Of a stretch of 64,000 nucleotides of DNA, positions 47,364 through 58,198 are shown piece by piece. Positions within the stretch are counted from its first letter, which is position 1. Every line of letters begins with the position of its first letter. Below the pieces are notes generated by a model. That model did no database searches and had not been told where the DNA came from. It worked only from the letters and a program-made list of their open reading frames with translations. The translations under genes and the position numbers were made by a program. The DNA is from Paulownia fortunei (lineage: Eukaryota; Streptophyta; Magnoliopsida; Lamiales; Paulowniaceae), in contig CM033121.1 in assembly GCA_019321725.1 (NCBI GenBank), positions 3,844,001 through 3,908,000 on the forward strand. The letters are read 5' to 3'.

Positions 47364-50300
47364 GGCCAGTTATCGTACAACTGTAACTGGAGTTGGGTCT
47401 GTATTATGATGAATGTTATAAAATTTACAAGTATTGGGATTTATGATCTTATAGAGTAGGGAAATTTACAATGTTTGGTGTCATCTTGTGGTGAGATTTT
47501 CTTGTTGGAAGAAAACTAGCAAAACAATGAGGCATAAAGAAAAATTGTTAGGAAACCATCAAAATATCATGGCGATTTTGTCAATTTCTTTTGTTTAGCG
47601 ATAAGTGATAATTACATCATTATATCAAACTAATAATTAATTGGAAACGATTATTAAAAAATAATTAATTACAACAAATTATGAGATAACAACGGTCACA
47701 TCTATTTTAAGATTTCAAGCATATGATAGGGAAACCAAATTGGATTTTCCACATCATAATTTTGTTTGTGATTGTTCTAGTCATATTTGATCAATTTGGA
47801 TTTTCCCATCGGACATTCATTATTTGTTCTTTGTGTTTGTCAACAACCTTATTTTGAGTATAAATGTTAAAATTATTTTGATATTAAAAACTTTACACAA
47901 CAAATGTAAAGTTGGAAGGTTATCTTGTTCTAGAGTTTCGCAACAAATTATCAATGATTTTCCTCGTATCTCCCGAACAAGTTACATAATTATACTAGTA
48001 CTTTACTTGCATTATGAAAAAATATATTAACGATAAAATTTTAAGTTCCAATATGAAAGTTGTGACAATAAGTACTATTTTGCTGCAATGATGGCTCTAA
48101 GAAGCTTAATATATGAACTACATTTTAAGTTGTCAATAATTTATTTTAAACATAGTATAAATTATAAATATTAATATTTTGTCCCTCAAAAAATAAAAAA
48201 TATCTCATTTCAAAATATCTTCTTTTCTAATATTTTTTAAAAATAGTATGATTTTTGTCTGTGTTCTCAATACTTGGAACTCTAGTGGTTGGATTACAAA
48301 AGTTAAGGTTCATGGCTGCTACTTGGCTCATTTAATTTTCACTAGCAAAAATTACGTGGCCTATACATAAAAGAATATAATTTAGAATAAAAATTTAATA
48401 TAAAAAACATAACGAAGAATCTCATTTGACTTTCTAACTTGATCCTTGTTAGCATTGTGAATACTAATTTCAAACAATTTTTTAACAAAGTTTTGTTCAT
48501 ATTCCAAACAAATATCCTTTTGCCATTAATAATGTATTTGTCAAAAAAAAAAAAAACGGTTAATAAATTAAATGCTAGGAGACTTGATTGTTTCTCAAAA
48601 GTAAAAAGTAATGGCCTGAATTGATTTCCTCCATGCTGAAATTGTCTTTACTTTATTAGGTTGAAATATAGCAAGAAGTGCAGTAAAGTTAAAAATGGAA
48701 ATTCGTGGCTATGTTTGCATCATGTTCCATTTTATTTGGTCTTAAAATAATAATGTTTTGATAAGAAAGATAGAAAATTTTCATTTTTTCTTAAAATATT
48801 AATGTTTCGGTACGAAAGATATATAATTTGATCAATTCAGTAGACATTTTATATCTAAATTTCTATTTTAAGAAAATATATTTAGTTTATTAATTTTTAA
48901 ATATAAAATAAAGAGTATTCATGAAAATGGGATATAATTTTTGAAAAGTAATGAGCAGACTTTGAAAATTAGAGCACATAGGCTTTGAAGACATGGTTAT
49001 TTTAAGAAATGTTTTCAGGAAATATTATATTTTCTCAGAATTTATCCTCCCAAACACGTTCTTTTTTTAAAAATGTGAACTTATTTCCGGAGAATGATTC
49101 CCAACAAAACTTTATTTTTTGCTATATTATTTAATAAAATAATAATAAGATCAAGTTTAGAAGTGAAATGTATTTTTTGTTAATCTTTTATTATATTTTT
49201 TTTATTATGATCATAGTCTGGCATGCAACTTAAATTCATAAGATTTGATCTTATTAACCATTTCAAGTTAGTCTTTTCAACTACTCTAACACCAACCATG
49301 TATATTACGTGCCTTGTGTTTTCCTTCAATCTCTTTTTACTTTTTTCTTTTTTTTTTTCTCTTTCATGTTTTGCTTATATTTCTGAGTGATTTGATTTCT
49401 TCAATTTTGAGAAATAATCAAGCAAATTTTTACTTGGATCTCTTTTTCCATTTTTTTTTTTTTTTTTTGGGTCCTTTTATCTTTTGCTTATTTTTTTTTT
49501 AGAGATTTAGATTCTCCAAATTTGAGAAATGGCCAAGTAATATATTGTAGGTTTTGTTTCAGTGTGTTGTAATTTGGATTTTTTGCTAGAAAAATAAGGA
49601 TAATATGACAAGGCAGACAATGAACAATTTTTTTGATTAATTTTTTAATACTTTTTCTTTCTTTTTATTTTTAATTTTATTTAGTGAAATTGATAATTGT
49701 AAGTTTCTTTAATTGACATTTTAAATATGATAATTTGAATTGTGTCAAACATTATTAAGAAACAAATATAATGAGTTGAAATTTTTAGTATAGTATTCTC
49801 GAAAATAAAAAAAAAAATTATAGAAAGGACTTCAACCTTAGAAGTGAAGACTAGAAGATAGCGCAAACGTCTGGAGAATTTACTAAGGGCATTTTGGTCA
49901 TATGATAATTATCACAATAATTATCCTACAAAATATATATTTGATTAGATTTTACATTAAAATATCATCCTTACAATCAATCTAAGTATATAAAATATTT
50001 ATCGACTTTCATCAATCATTTCATATCTCACTTAATAAAATAAATTGTCCGGATAAACAAATGAGTAAATAATTACGTCGAACTTATAAGGCAATGCAAG
50101 TGGGTAACATGTTCGTAACTTGAAATTTCTAGAATGACTAAACAATTTGCCACGATCTTCATAAGATTTGATCTTGGGATTCTCAGCTGCAGCCTCTACC
50201 ACATGCCTTCAGACAAAAAAAATTCATGAAAATGGAAGCCAAAGTTATTGTTGTAGTTCTTACAAAGAAAGATGATTAAAAGAAACATACAAGTATAACA

Positions 50301-50458
50301 AATTTTGGGATGGTAATGACAAGAAGGTATAGTTTCATTTTCTATTTTCATTTGCCATTGCACGATTTCAGATAGTTTGGATCTTTTGTTGTAATTTTGT
50401 GTTGTATTTTATATTGCATATCACATATGCACGTCACGTGCATAAAATTATAATTATA
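47364..50458. other. Spacer F-G, AT-rich
   Basis: About 3.1 kb without a gene. It has T-rich tracts (49300-49500), a possible second Helitron-like CTAG end near 48342 (minus-strand CACGTAATTTTTGCTAG) and, at 50088-50209, the inverted copy of the exon-like fragment from upstream of GSTU-A. It ends at the left edge of the inverted duplication. Confidence 0.5.
50088..50209 (-). pseudogene. Orphan exon-like fragment, copy 2 (splice sites lost)
   Basis: Inverted homologue of 35537-35661 (RHVVEAAAENPKIKSYEDRG is its start). Here the acceptor AG has become TG and the donor GT has become AT, yet the reading frame is still open. This supports a once-real exon duplicated with a GSTU upstream region. 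Family not recognised. Confidence 0.4.
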
Positions 50459-50492
50459 TAGCCTGGTCATATGGTTCAAACTGATATTCCAG

Positions 50493-50870
50493 TGGTATCC
50501 ACATGCAAGGGCAATCCTAATGGCTGATGGAGAGGAATCCATAAAGGCAGCAGTGGTGGAGGAAGCAAATCAGGGGCTGGTTTTGTTAGAGGATGCCTTC
50601 ATAAACTGCAGCAAAGTCCAGAAGTTCTTTGGAGGTGACAAAATTGGCTACTTAGACATTGCATTGGGAAGTTTCTTGGTGTGGGTTAGAGTGATACAAA
50701 AATTGGGTAATGTCAGTTTGATTGATGAATCCAAGACTCCTAATTTGTTCAAGTGGGCTCAAGATTTTTCTGCTGATGTTGCTGTTAAGGATGTCTTGCC
50801 TGAAACTGATAAGCCCCTGGAGTTTGCTAAATACTTTGTTGCTAAAGTTAAAGCTTCTGGAAAAAATTAA
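50493..50870 (+). pseudogene. GSTU pseudogene, locus G: exon 2 only
   Basis: A complete, open exon 2 (125 codons plus stop) preceded by its acceptor (TATTCCAG) and part of the intron, with no exon 1 upstream. Homology to GSTU-J stops at about 50459 in the intron, so the duplication breakpoint removed exon 1. It keeps the C-terminal domain ([19 protein letters not shown]). It has no glutathione-binding domain, so it cannot be a working GST. Confidence 0.9.
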
Positions 50871-51676
50871 TTAGCTATAGAGCCCAGTGCAGAACAATAA
50901 GATTTCAGAGTTGTGTGGAGGTGTAGTTTTTGGCTGTGATATGTATTTCACTCTTTGTTACCTGTATTTGCTGTATTGGATATTTGAATGTGATGTAGAA
51001 ATAAATATTGTCCATGACCAGAGAGGTTGTGGTGCAGCTGATTACCCAATACTCTTGAGGTGGAATATATGTGAATCCTATAGTTTATTCCAATTTGTGT
51101 TTTATGGGTTAGCTCAAACTCTGAGAATGAGCACAAAGCCCATCTTTTACTTTAATTTGTATTTCACTATATGCGGATTATTGAAATAGAAAATTCAAAT
51201 CGAAAAAAAGTTTGAAATACCCTTAAATCATTCTGCCTTTAGTTCATATAGCGTACTTCAATCGAGCAACTAGACTATAGGCTAGGTTTAATCGGTTTAC
51301 TTTATTATTTCCTATCTTCTTCCGAATCTATCATCCACACTAACAATCTATCCTCCCTCTAAAGGGCGATTTTCGTAAATAATTAAATAGAGGTTTATTA
51401 ATTTTTAATTAAATACATAATTCAACAAGAAATTTTCTTATCTGTACCAATTCTAAGGAATCAAGTAGAATGGTATGAGCTAGATGCCTTCCGATCATCA
51501 GATACAATACACGATTTTATTTATGCAATTAGCTGAATACTAAATATCACTAAACCTTCTTTCTAAGTACAATGGATGTGGCGATATCAGTAGTTGGCCA
51601 CTTGAGGTAAACTAATTAATGTAGTTCAGGGAGCTTAAACATTCTTGAATACAAAACCCATCAGGATTTAAGCCAA

Positions 51677-52441
51677 TTAATTGATTCCAGAACCTCTGAG
51701 TTTGGAAACAAGGAATTTGGAGAACTCACAGAGCTCATCAATATCAGGCATGACATCCTTAACAGCAACATCAGCAGAAAAATGTTGAGCCCATTTGAAC
51801 AAATTAGGAGTCTTGGATTCATCAATCAGACTGACGTTGCACACTTTTTGTATCACCCTTAGCCAAGCCAGGAAACATCCCAATGCAATGTCTAAGTAGC
51901 CAATTTTTTCACCTCCAAAGAATTTTTGGCCTTTGCTGCATTTTGTGAAGGCATCCTCTAACAAAACCAGGCCTTCAGTTGCTTCCTCTTGTGCTGCATT
52001 TTTAGCATCCTCTCCCTCAGACAGTAAGATTCCTCTTGCGCGTGGAAACCACTGGAACACATCAATTTTTCGACATGATAAGTTAAATTAATAGCATAAT
52101 CCTGAGAAAGAGGACAATGAAACCTTACCTTAGCATCGATATAAGTAGTCCAAAAGCGGGCTATGGCCCGATCGTAGGGATCAGAAGGGAGGATTGAGGG
52201 CCCGGAAGCCCAAACATCAATATACTGAACAATGACGAGTGATTCATAGATGGGCCTGTCACCATGGATGAGAACTGGGATTTTCTTGTAAACAGGGTTG
52301 GACTTTAAAAGGAAATCACTTTTGGTCACGAGAATAGCTTCCTGTTGAAAATCATCCGCGACCGATTTTATGTTGAGTGCAATCCTGGCCCGTATGTGGG
52401 TTTTGCCAGGCACCCAAGACTTTCACTTCTCCAGAAGCCAT
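51677..52441 (-). pseudogene. GSTU pseudogene, locus H (decayed twin of I)
   Basis: Exon 1 is 52129-52441 and exon 2 is 51677-52051. Nearly identical to locus I, but exon 1 has lost five bases within codons 16-18 (CATACGGGCC against CATACGTTACGGGCC) and the Glu codon of YIDEVW. The five-base loss shifts the frame from the proper start. Cys68-equivalent is Tyr (RPIYESL). Exon 2 is open and differs from I by one residue in its first ten. Splice sites are intact, so it could still be transcribed. Confidence 0.92.
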
Positions 52442-53533
52442 TGTTTCACTCAGACAACCAAGAACAAACAAAGTTTCAAGAATATGAATTTCAGAAAGTT
52501 GCTGGAAAAAGTATACAGTTTAGAGATTAGATATGTTGCTGGATTAATAAAAATGCACATGGTGAGAATAGAACCATAAGCAGTGGCAGTCGTCCTGATT
52601 GTTTTTTGTAATCCAATTAGTCCACGCTTAACAACCACATAATCCTTATCTTTTTATTTTTTTCTGGTTTCAAAATTTTGATCGTCATGCATATGATTTA
52701 TTTAATTATTTTTTTTTAATTTTTATAATCTACACTCACACACCCACTTACATACATTAGGATTGAACCACTAACACACAGTAAAATCGAATCTTAACCT
52801 TCCACACACTCGATGGGTGTGATGCACATGATTTCGAACAATAATTACATGTTTTTAAGGTAAGTAAACATTTCAATCTCTCAAAAAATAAAGTGCTACA
52901 ATGAATCAAACTCAATTTTATACAACAATATCTTTTGGCCTTTTAATGAGGACCCAAATGATATTGGGTCGAACTGGTATTAAACTCCATTCATAAAGGA
53001 ACAAGGAACGTATTGGGTCAGTTTGGACCTGTCGACCCTAGATACAGACTAAGTTTGCCCTAGGACAGCAGTGAAGAAGTCTCAATGTCCTATTTCTGGA
53101 AAGAAGTTCTGTCGTATAATTATGCATCAATGTTTTCCCAAAAGAGATACCTTTTGATAAATCATTGAAATTATTATATTTTCATATAGTGATATTCTAA
53201 CTTGAGGGCCACATTGAAAACCAACGTCCTCCTAACACGGCAAGGAATTGAAGACAGAAGTATAGAGTTGGAGGTACATGTATCATATATAGGTACACAA
53301 AATACTGTTTTTATATGTTTAATGTGTTGAAAAATTATATCCACATATCTGCCAATTTCCTATAGGTATTTTTTGTAGGGATTACTTTACTCACATGTAT
53401 CAAATTGGAAATATATATTTTGAGTCAGCCAAAAAATAAACTCAGAAATAATGGATACTGAATTAAGAAATTTGGAGCTGATGAAATTTGGATATGTATT
53501 TTTATTGAATTTAGAATCTTACTTTTATTTATA

Positions 53534-53556
53534 CTAGTAAGTAATACGTGCATTGC
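53534..53556 (-). mobile_element. Helitron-like 3' terminus at the inner arm boundary
   Basis: Minus strand reads ACGTGCAATGCACGT, a perfect 6-bp-stem hairpin, then ATTACTTA and CTAG, followed by T. These are the 3'-end features of plant Helitrons. It begins exactly where homology between the two inverted arms stops, and the undisturbed arm has A|T at that point (54699/54700), the required Helitron target. No 5' TC end was identified. Confidence 0.45.
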
Positions 53557-53959
53557 ACGTGATATATATGATTCTAGTAAATTAATTGTATTATTTAATA
53601 ACTTATTTGATTAAAATCAAGATATTATAAGATATTTCATAAATTATAAAATATTAAATAAAATATAATCAATAAAAAATAAAATATTTCAAAATATTTT
53701 ATAAATTAATTATTGATTAATATAATATTGTAACAAAGTAAGAGACTTTTTTCCAACTCATACTTTGTATGTTTCACGAATTTTTTAATATGTCTCGCAA
53801 ACCTGCCAACACGATATCAAATCAGAGATATTCTAAGAAGACTTCCAGCCTTTTTTTTTTTTTACCAGAGAACAGCTAGATCAGACTCAAAAATCAGTCT
53901 CATCATAGTCCTAATGTTTTAGGTTCTTGTAGTGTTGCTAAAAAGGTAACTTTTTACCA

Positions 53960-54270
53960 TAATTAGCACTCAAAAACCAACTGCAAGTAATTGGATCATC
54001 GATTTAGGTGTCTCAAACCATATGATCGAACCAGCAAAAACAATTTCCTCTTATTCAAGATTGCTGGTGGATCTCTGCCAAGCACAATTGGTAAAAAGAC
54101 ACTTTCTCTTGCTCACGGAATTACACTAAATTTAATTTTTACATGTTTCGAAATGTAGTTGTAATCTCTTGTCAATTATTCAACTTATCCAAAATTTGAA
54201 ATGTATTGCTAAGTTTTATTCTACTCATTATGACTTTCAGATGCCATCTCGAATTTTTAAGGCTTTTTTC
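53960..54270 (+). mobile_element. Decayed Ty1/copia gag-pol fragment
   Basis: TASNWIIDLGVSNHMI at about 53985-54030 matches the copia protease/pre-integrase signature W-I-I-D-S-G-A-S-x-H-M. Further on, GGSLPSTIGKKTLSL and KCIAKFYSTHYDFQMPSRIF fit the next part of copia polyprotein in shifted frames with stops. No LTRs adjoin it. It occupies the centre of the inverted duplication. Confidence 0.6.
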
Positions 54271-54652
54271 ATGGTTCATAGTGAATTAACAAAATAATAA
54301 TAATAATAATTACCTTTATCGCGAAATAAGGGGTGTTTAAAAAAAGTATGTAAAACGTAGAGTGAGTTTACAATTTTTCTGAACTACATAACCACGCTTC
54401 TAAACAAAAATAAAAAATAAAAAATTAAATCTAAAATATTTTTCTGAAAAAATATATTAGAAATGTAATTTTTTTTTTATGCGTACGAAAATTAGCATCA
54501 AATACTTTTAGATTTTATTAGATGTATGTATACAATATTCTTAAACCCGGTAGTATCGAATCGGACAAGTAACTCAATTATTTCATCATTGATTCAACCA
54601 TTAGAAGCATTTTGAAAAATTCGATTGATTTGTATATTTATATACATGTGTG

Positions 54653-54673
54653 TATATATATATATATATATAT
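54653..54673. repeat. (TA)n microsatellite
   Basis: Uninterrupted TA run next to the inner edge of the right arm. Confidence 0.85.
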
Positions 54674-55660
54674 CAAAGGTAGACAATAAAACTAACAAAT
54701 ATAAATAAAAGTAAGATTCTAAATTCAATAAAAATACATATCCAAATTTCATCAGCTCCAAATTTCTTAATTCAGTATCCATTATTTCTGCGTTTATTTT
54801 TTGGCTGACTCAAAATATTTATTTCCAATTCGATACATGTGAGCAAAGTAATCCCTACAAAAAATACCTATAGGAAATTGGCAAATATGTGCATATAATT
54901 TTTCAACACATTAAACATATAAAAACAGTATTTTGTGTACCTATATATGATACATGTATCTTCAACTCTATATTTCTGTCTTCAATTCCTTGTCGGGTTA
55001 GGAGGACGTTGGTTTTCAATGTGGCCCTCAAGTTAGAATATCACTATATGAAAATATAATAATTTCAATGATTTATGAAAAGGTATCTCTTCTGGGAAAA
55101 CATTGATACATAATTATACGACAGAAATACTGTTACTTTGTATAACTCGTCTACATCTTTCTTTCTAGAAATAGGACATTGAGTCGTCTTCACTGCTGTC
55201 CTAGGGCAACCTTAGTCTGTATCTAGGGTCGACAGGTCCAAACTGACCCAATATGTTCCTTATTCCTTTATGAATGGAGCTCTTGTTAATACCGACCTAA
55301 TATCATTTGGGTACTTATAAAAGGCCAAAAGCTATCTTGATATAAAATTGAGTTTGATTCATTATAATACTTTTTTATTTGAGAGCTTGAAATATTTACT
55401 TACCTTAAAAGCATGCAATTATTGTTCAAAATCATGTGTCTCACAACCATTGGGTGTGTGGACCTTTGTATGAAAAATTAAGATTCGACATTATTGTGTG
55501 TTAGTGGTTCAATTTCAGTGTATGTAAGTGGATGTGTGAGCTTAAATTATAAAAAAATAAAAAAATAATTAAAAAAATCATATATATCACAAGTAAAATT
55601 TTGAAGTCGGAAAAAAATATAAAGATAAGGAGTGCGTGGTTTTAAACGTGACACTTGAAT

Positions 55661-55669
55661 TATAAAAAG
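55661..55669 (+). promoter_or_regulatory. TATA box candidate of GSTU-I
   Basis: TATAAAAAG, 150 bp upstream of the ATG at 55819. The corresponding part of the left arm does not keep this word. Confidence 0.4.
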
Positions 55670-55818
55670 AAAATCCAGACCTATGTTACTATTCTCACCA
55701 TGTGCATTTTTATTAATCCAGCAACATATCTAATCTCTAAACTGTATACTTTTTCCAGCAACTTTCTGAAATTCATATTCTTGAAACTTTGTTTGTTCTT
55801 GGTTGTCTGAGTGAAACA

Positions 55819-56591
55819 ATGGCTTCTGGAGAAGTGAAAGTCTTGGGTGCCTGGCAAAACCCACATACGTTACGGGCCAGAATTGCACTCAACATCAAAT
55901 CCGTCGCGTATGATTTTCAACAGGAAGCTATTCTCGTGACCAAAAGTGATCTCCTTTTAAAGTCCAACCCTGTTTACAAGAAAATCCCAGTTCTCATCCA
56001 TGGTGACAGGCCCATCTGTGAATCCCTCGTCATTGTTCAGTATATTGATGAAGTTTGGGCTTCCGGGCCCTCAATCCTCCCTTCTGATCCCTACGATCGG
56101 GCCATAGCCCGCTTTTGGACTACTTATATCGATGATAAGGTAAGGTTTCATTGTCCTCTTTCTCAGGATTATGCTATTAATTTAACTTATCATGTCGAAA
56201 AATGGATGTGTTCCAGTGGTTTCCACGCGCAAGGGCAATCTTACTGTCTGAGGGAGAGGATGCTAAAAATGCAGCACAAGAGGAAGCAACTGAAGGCCTG
56301 GTTTTGTTAGAGGATGCCTTCACAAAATGCAGCAAAGGCCAAAAATTCTTTGGAGGTGAAAAAATTGGCTACTTAGACATTGCATTGGGATGTTTCCTGG
56401 CTTGGCTAAGGGTGATACAAAAAGTGTGCAACGTCAGTCTGATTGATGAATCCAAGACTCCTAATTTGTTCAAATGGGCTCAACATTTTTCTGCTGATGT
56501 TGCTGTTAAGGATGTCATGCCTGATATTGATGAGCTCTGTGAGTTCTCCAAATTCCTTGTTTCCAAACTCAGAGGTTCTGGAATCAATTAA
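55819..56591 (+). CDS. GSTU: Tau-class GST-like protein, locus I, Asn at the catalytic Ser position
   Basis: Exon 1 is 55819-56139 (107 codons) and exon 2 is 56217-56591; the 77-bp intron has GT-AG ends and the total is 231 residues. The glutathione-site residues are in place ([17 protein letters not shown]), as is the C-terminal [19 protein letters not shown]. Residue 14 is Asn in GAWQNPHTLRARI, where a tau GST has the Ser that activates glutathione, and Tyr16 is His. Conjugating activity may therefore be weak or absent; a binding or ligandin role is possible. It resembles the GSTU17/18 group more than loci A-F do. In-frame upstream codons exist, but MASGEVKVLG is the family start. Its inverted twin H shares the Asn. 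Confidence 0.9.
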
Positions 56592-57415
56592 TTGGCTTAA
56601 ATCCTGATGGGTTTTGTATTCAAGAATGTTTAAGCTCCCTGAACTACATTAATTAGTTTACCTCAAGTGGCCAACTATTGATATCATATCGCCGCCTCTA
56701 TCATATTTAGAAAGAAAGTTTAGTGATATTTAGTATTCAGCTAATTGCATAAATAAAATTGTGTATTGTATCTTATGATCGGAAGGCATTTTGCTCATAC
56801 CATTGTACTTGATTCCTTAGAATTTGTACAGTTAAGGAAATTTCTTATTGAATTATATAGTTATTTAAAAACTAATACACATCTATTTGATTATTTACTA
56901 GAATCGCCCTTTAGAGGGGAGGATGGATTGTCAGTGTGGACGATAGATTCGGAAGAAGACAGGAAATAATAAAATAAACCGACTAAACCTAGCCTATAGT
57001 CTAGTTGCTCGGTTGAAGTATGTTATATGAACTAAAGGCAAATGATTTAAGGGTACTTCAAATCTTTTTCGATTTGAATTTTCTATTTCAATAATCCTCA
57101 TCCTGTGAAATACAAATTAAAGTAAAAGATGGGCTTTGTGCTCATTCTCAGAGTTTGAGCTAACCACATAAAACACAAATTGGAGAAAAATATAGGATTC
57201 GCGTATATTCCACCTCAAAAGTGCTGGGTAATCAGCTGCACCACAAACTCTTTACCACAAACTCTTTTGTGGTGAACAATATTTATTTCTACATCACATT
57301 CAAATATCCAATACAGCAAATACAGGTAACAAAGAGTGAAATACATATCAAGCCAAAAACTACACCTCCACACAACTCAGAAATCTTATTGTTCTGCACT
57401 GGGCTCTACAGCTAA
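56592..57415. other. Convergent spacer between GSTU-I and GSTU-J
   Basis: Shared 3' UTR region of the convergent pair, fully inside the right inverted arm and homologous to 50871-51676. No gene. A 67-codon frame at 56766-56969 is not conserved in the other arm. Confidence 0.6.
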
Positions 57416-58198
57416 TTAATTTTTTCCAGAAGCTTTAACTTTAGCAACAAAGTATTTAGCAAACTCCAGGAGCTTATCAGTTTCGGGCCAGACATCCTTA
57501 ACAGCAACATCAGCAGAAAAATCTTGAGACCACTTGAACAAATTAGGAGTCTTGGATTCATCAATCAAACTGACTTTACCCAATTTTTGTGTCACTCTGA
57601 CCCACCCCAAGTAACATCCCAATGCAATGTCCAAGTAGCCAATTTTGTCACCTCCAAAGAACTTTTGGCCTTTGCTGCATTTTATGAAGGCATCCTCTAA
57701 CAAAGCCATCCCCTGATTGGCTTCCTCCAGTGCTGCTGCCTTTTTAGCTTCCTCTCCATCAGCGAATAAGATTGCCCTTACAGATGGATACCACTGGAAC
57801 ATCAGTTTGAACAAATGATCAGGTTAGATAAATAGAACTGTACCTGATGAAGGGAAAAAAGAAAGAAAAGAAAACCTTACCTTATCATCAATATAAGTGC
57901 CCCAAAATCTTGCAATGGCCCGATCATAGGGATCAGAAGGGAGGATTGCAGGCCCAGAAGCCCAAACTTCATCAACATACTGGACAATGATGAGTGATTC
58001 ACAGATGGGCCTATCACCATGGATGAGAACTGGAATTTTTTTGTAGACAGGATTGGATTTTAGAAGGAGATCACTTTTGGAACCAAGATTTTCCTCAATA
58101 AATTCATACTCCACACACTTGATGTTGAGTGCAATTCTGGGCCGCAACACATACGGGCTTGACCATGCACCTAAGAGTTTCACTTCAACAGAAGCCAT
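57416..58198 (-). CDS. GSTU: Tau-class glutathione S-transferase, locus J (intact)
   Basis: Exon 1 is 57881-58198 (106 codons) and exon 2 is 57416-57793; the 87-bp intron is GT-AG and the total is 231 residues. Catalytic Ser14 is in [16 protein letters not shown]. The glutathione site is [17 protein letters not shown]. The C-terminal domain has [19 protein letters not shown]. The RPRIALN segment and the exon 2 text place it near Arabidopsis GSTU17/18 rather than with loci A-F. Start chosen at [10 protein letters not shown]; the upstream in-frame ATG at 58267 adds a hydrophobic 23-residue leader not seen in the family. It is the only complete J-type copy; G is its truncated inverted relative. 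Confidence 0.93.

Larger units (their letters stand above)
50459..53533. repeat. Left arm of a 3.1-kb inverted duplication
   Basis: Reverse-complement homologue of 54700-57826. It pairs GSTU-G exon 2 with GSTU-J exon 2, GSTU-H with GSTU-I, and the DNA between and inside them. Identity by eye is high (roughly 90 percent or more in most stretches read). The outer edge falls inside the GSTU intron at about 50459. The inner edge is at ATTTATA before CTAG at 53534. Confidence 0.88.
54700..57826. repeat. Right arm of the 3.1-kb inverted duplication
   Basis: Reverse-complement partner of 50459-53533. It carries the intact convergent pair GSTU-I (+) and GSTU-J (-). A small local tandem duplication (CACAAACTCTTT, near 57240-57270) is absent from the left arm. 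Homology ends inside the GSTU-J intron at about 57826; beyond it lies GSTU-J exon 1, which the left arm lacks. Confidence 0.88.

Noticed and set aside
56202..56310. Read-through of GSTU-I exon 1 through the intron (173-codon frame)
   Set aside because: The splice sites and phase match the family; read-through would end in the wrong frame of exon 2.
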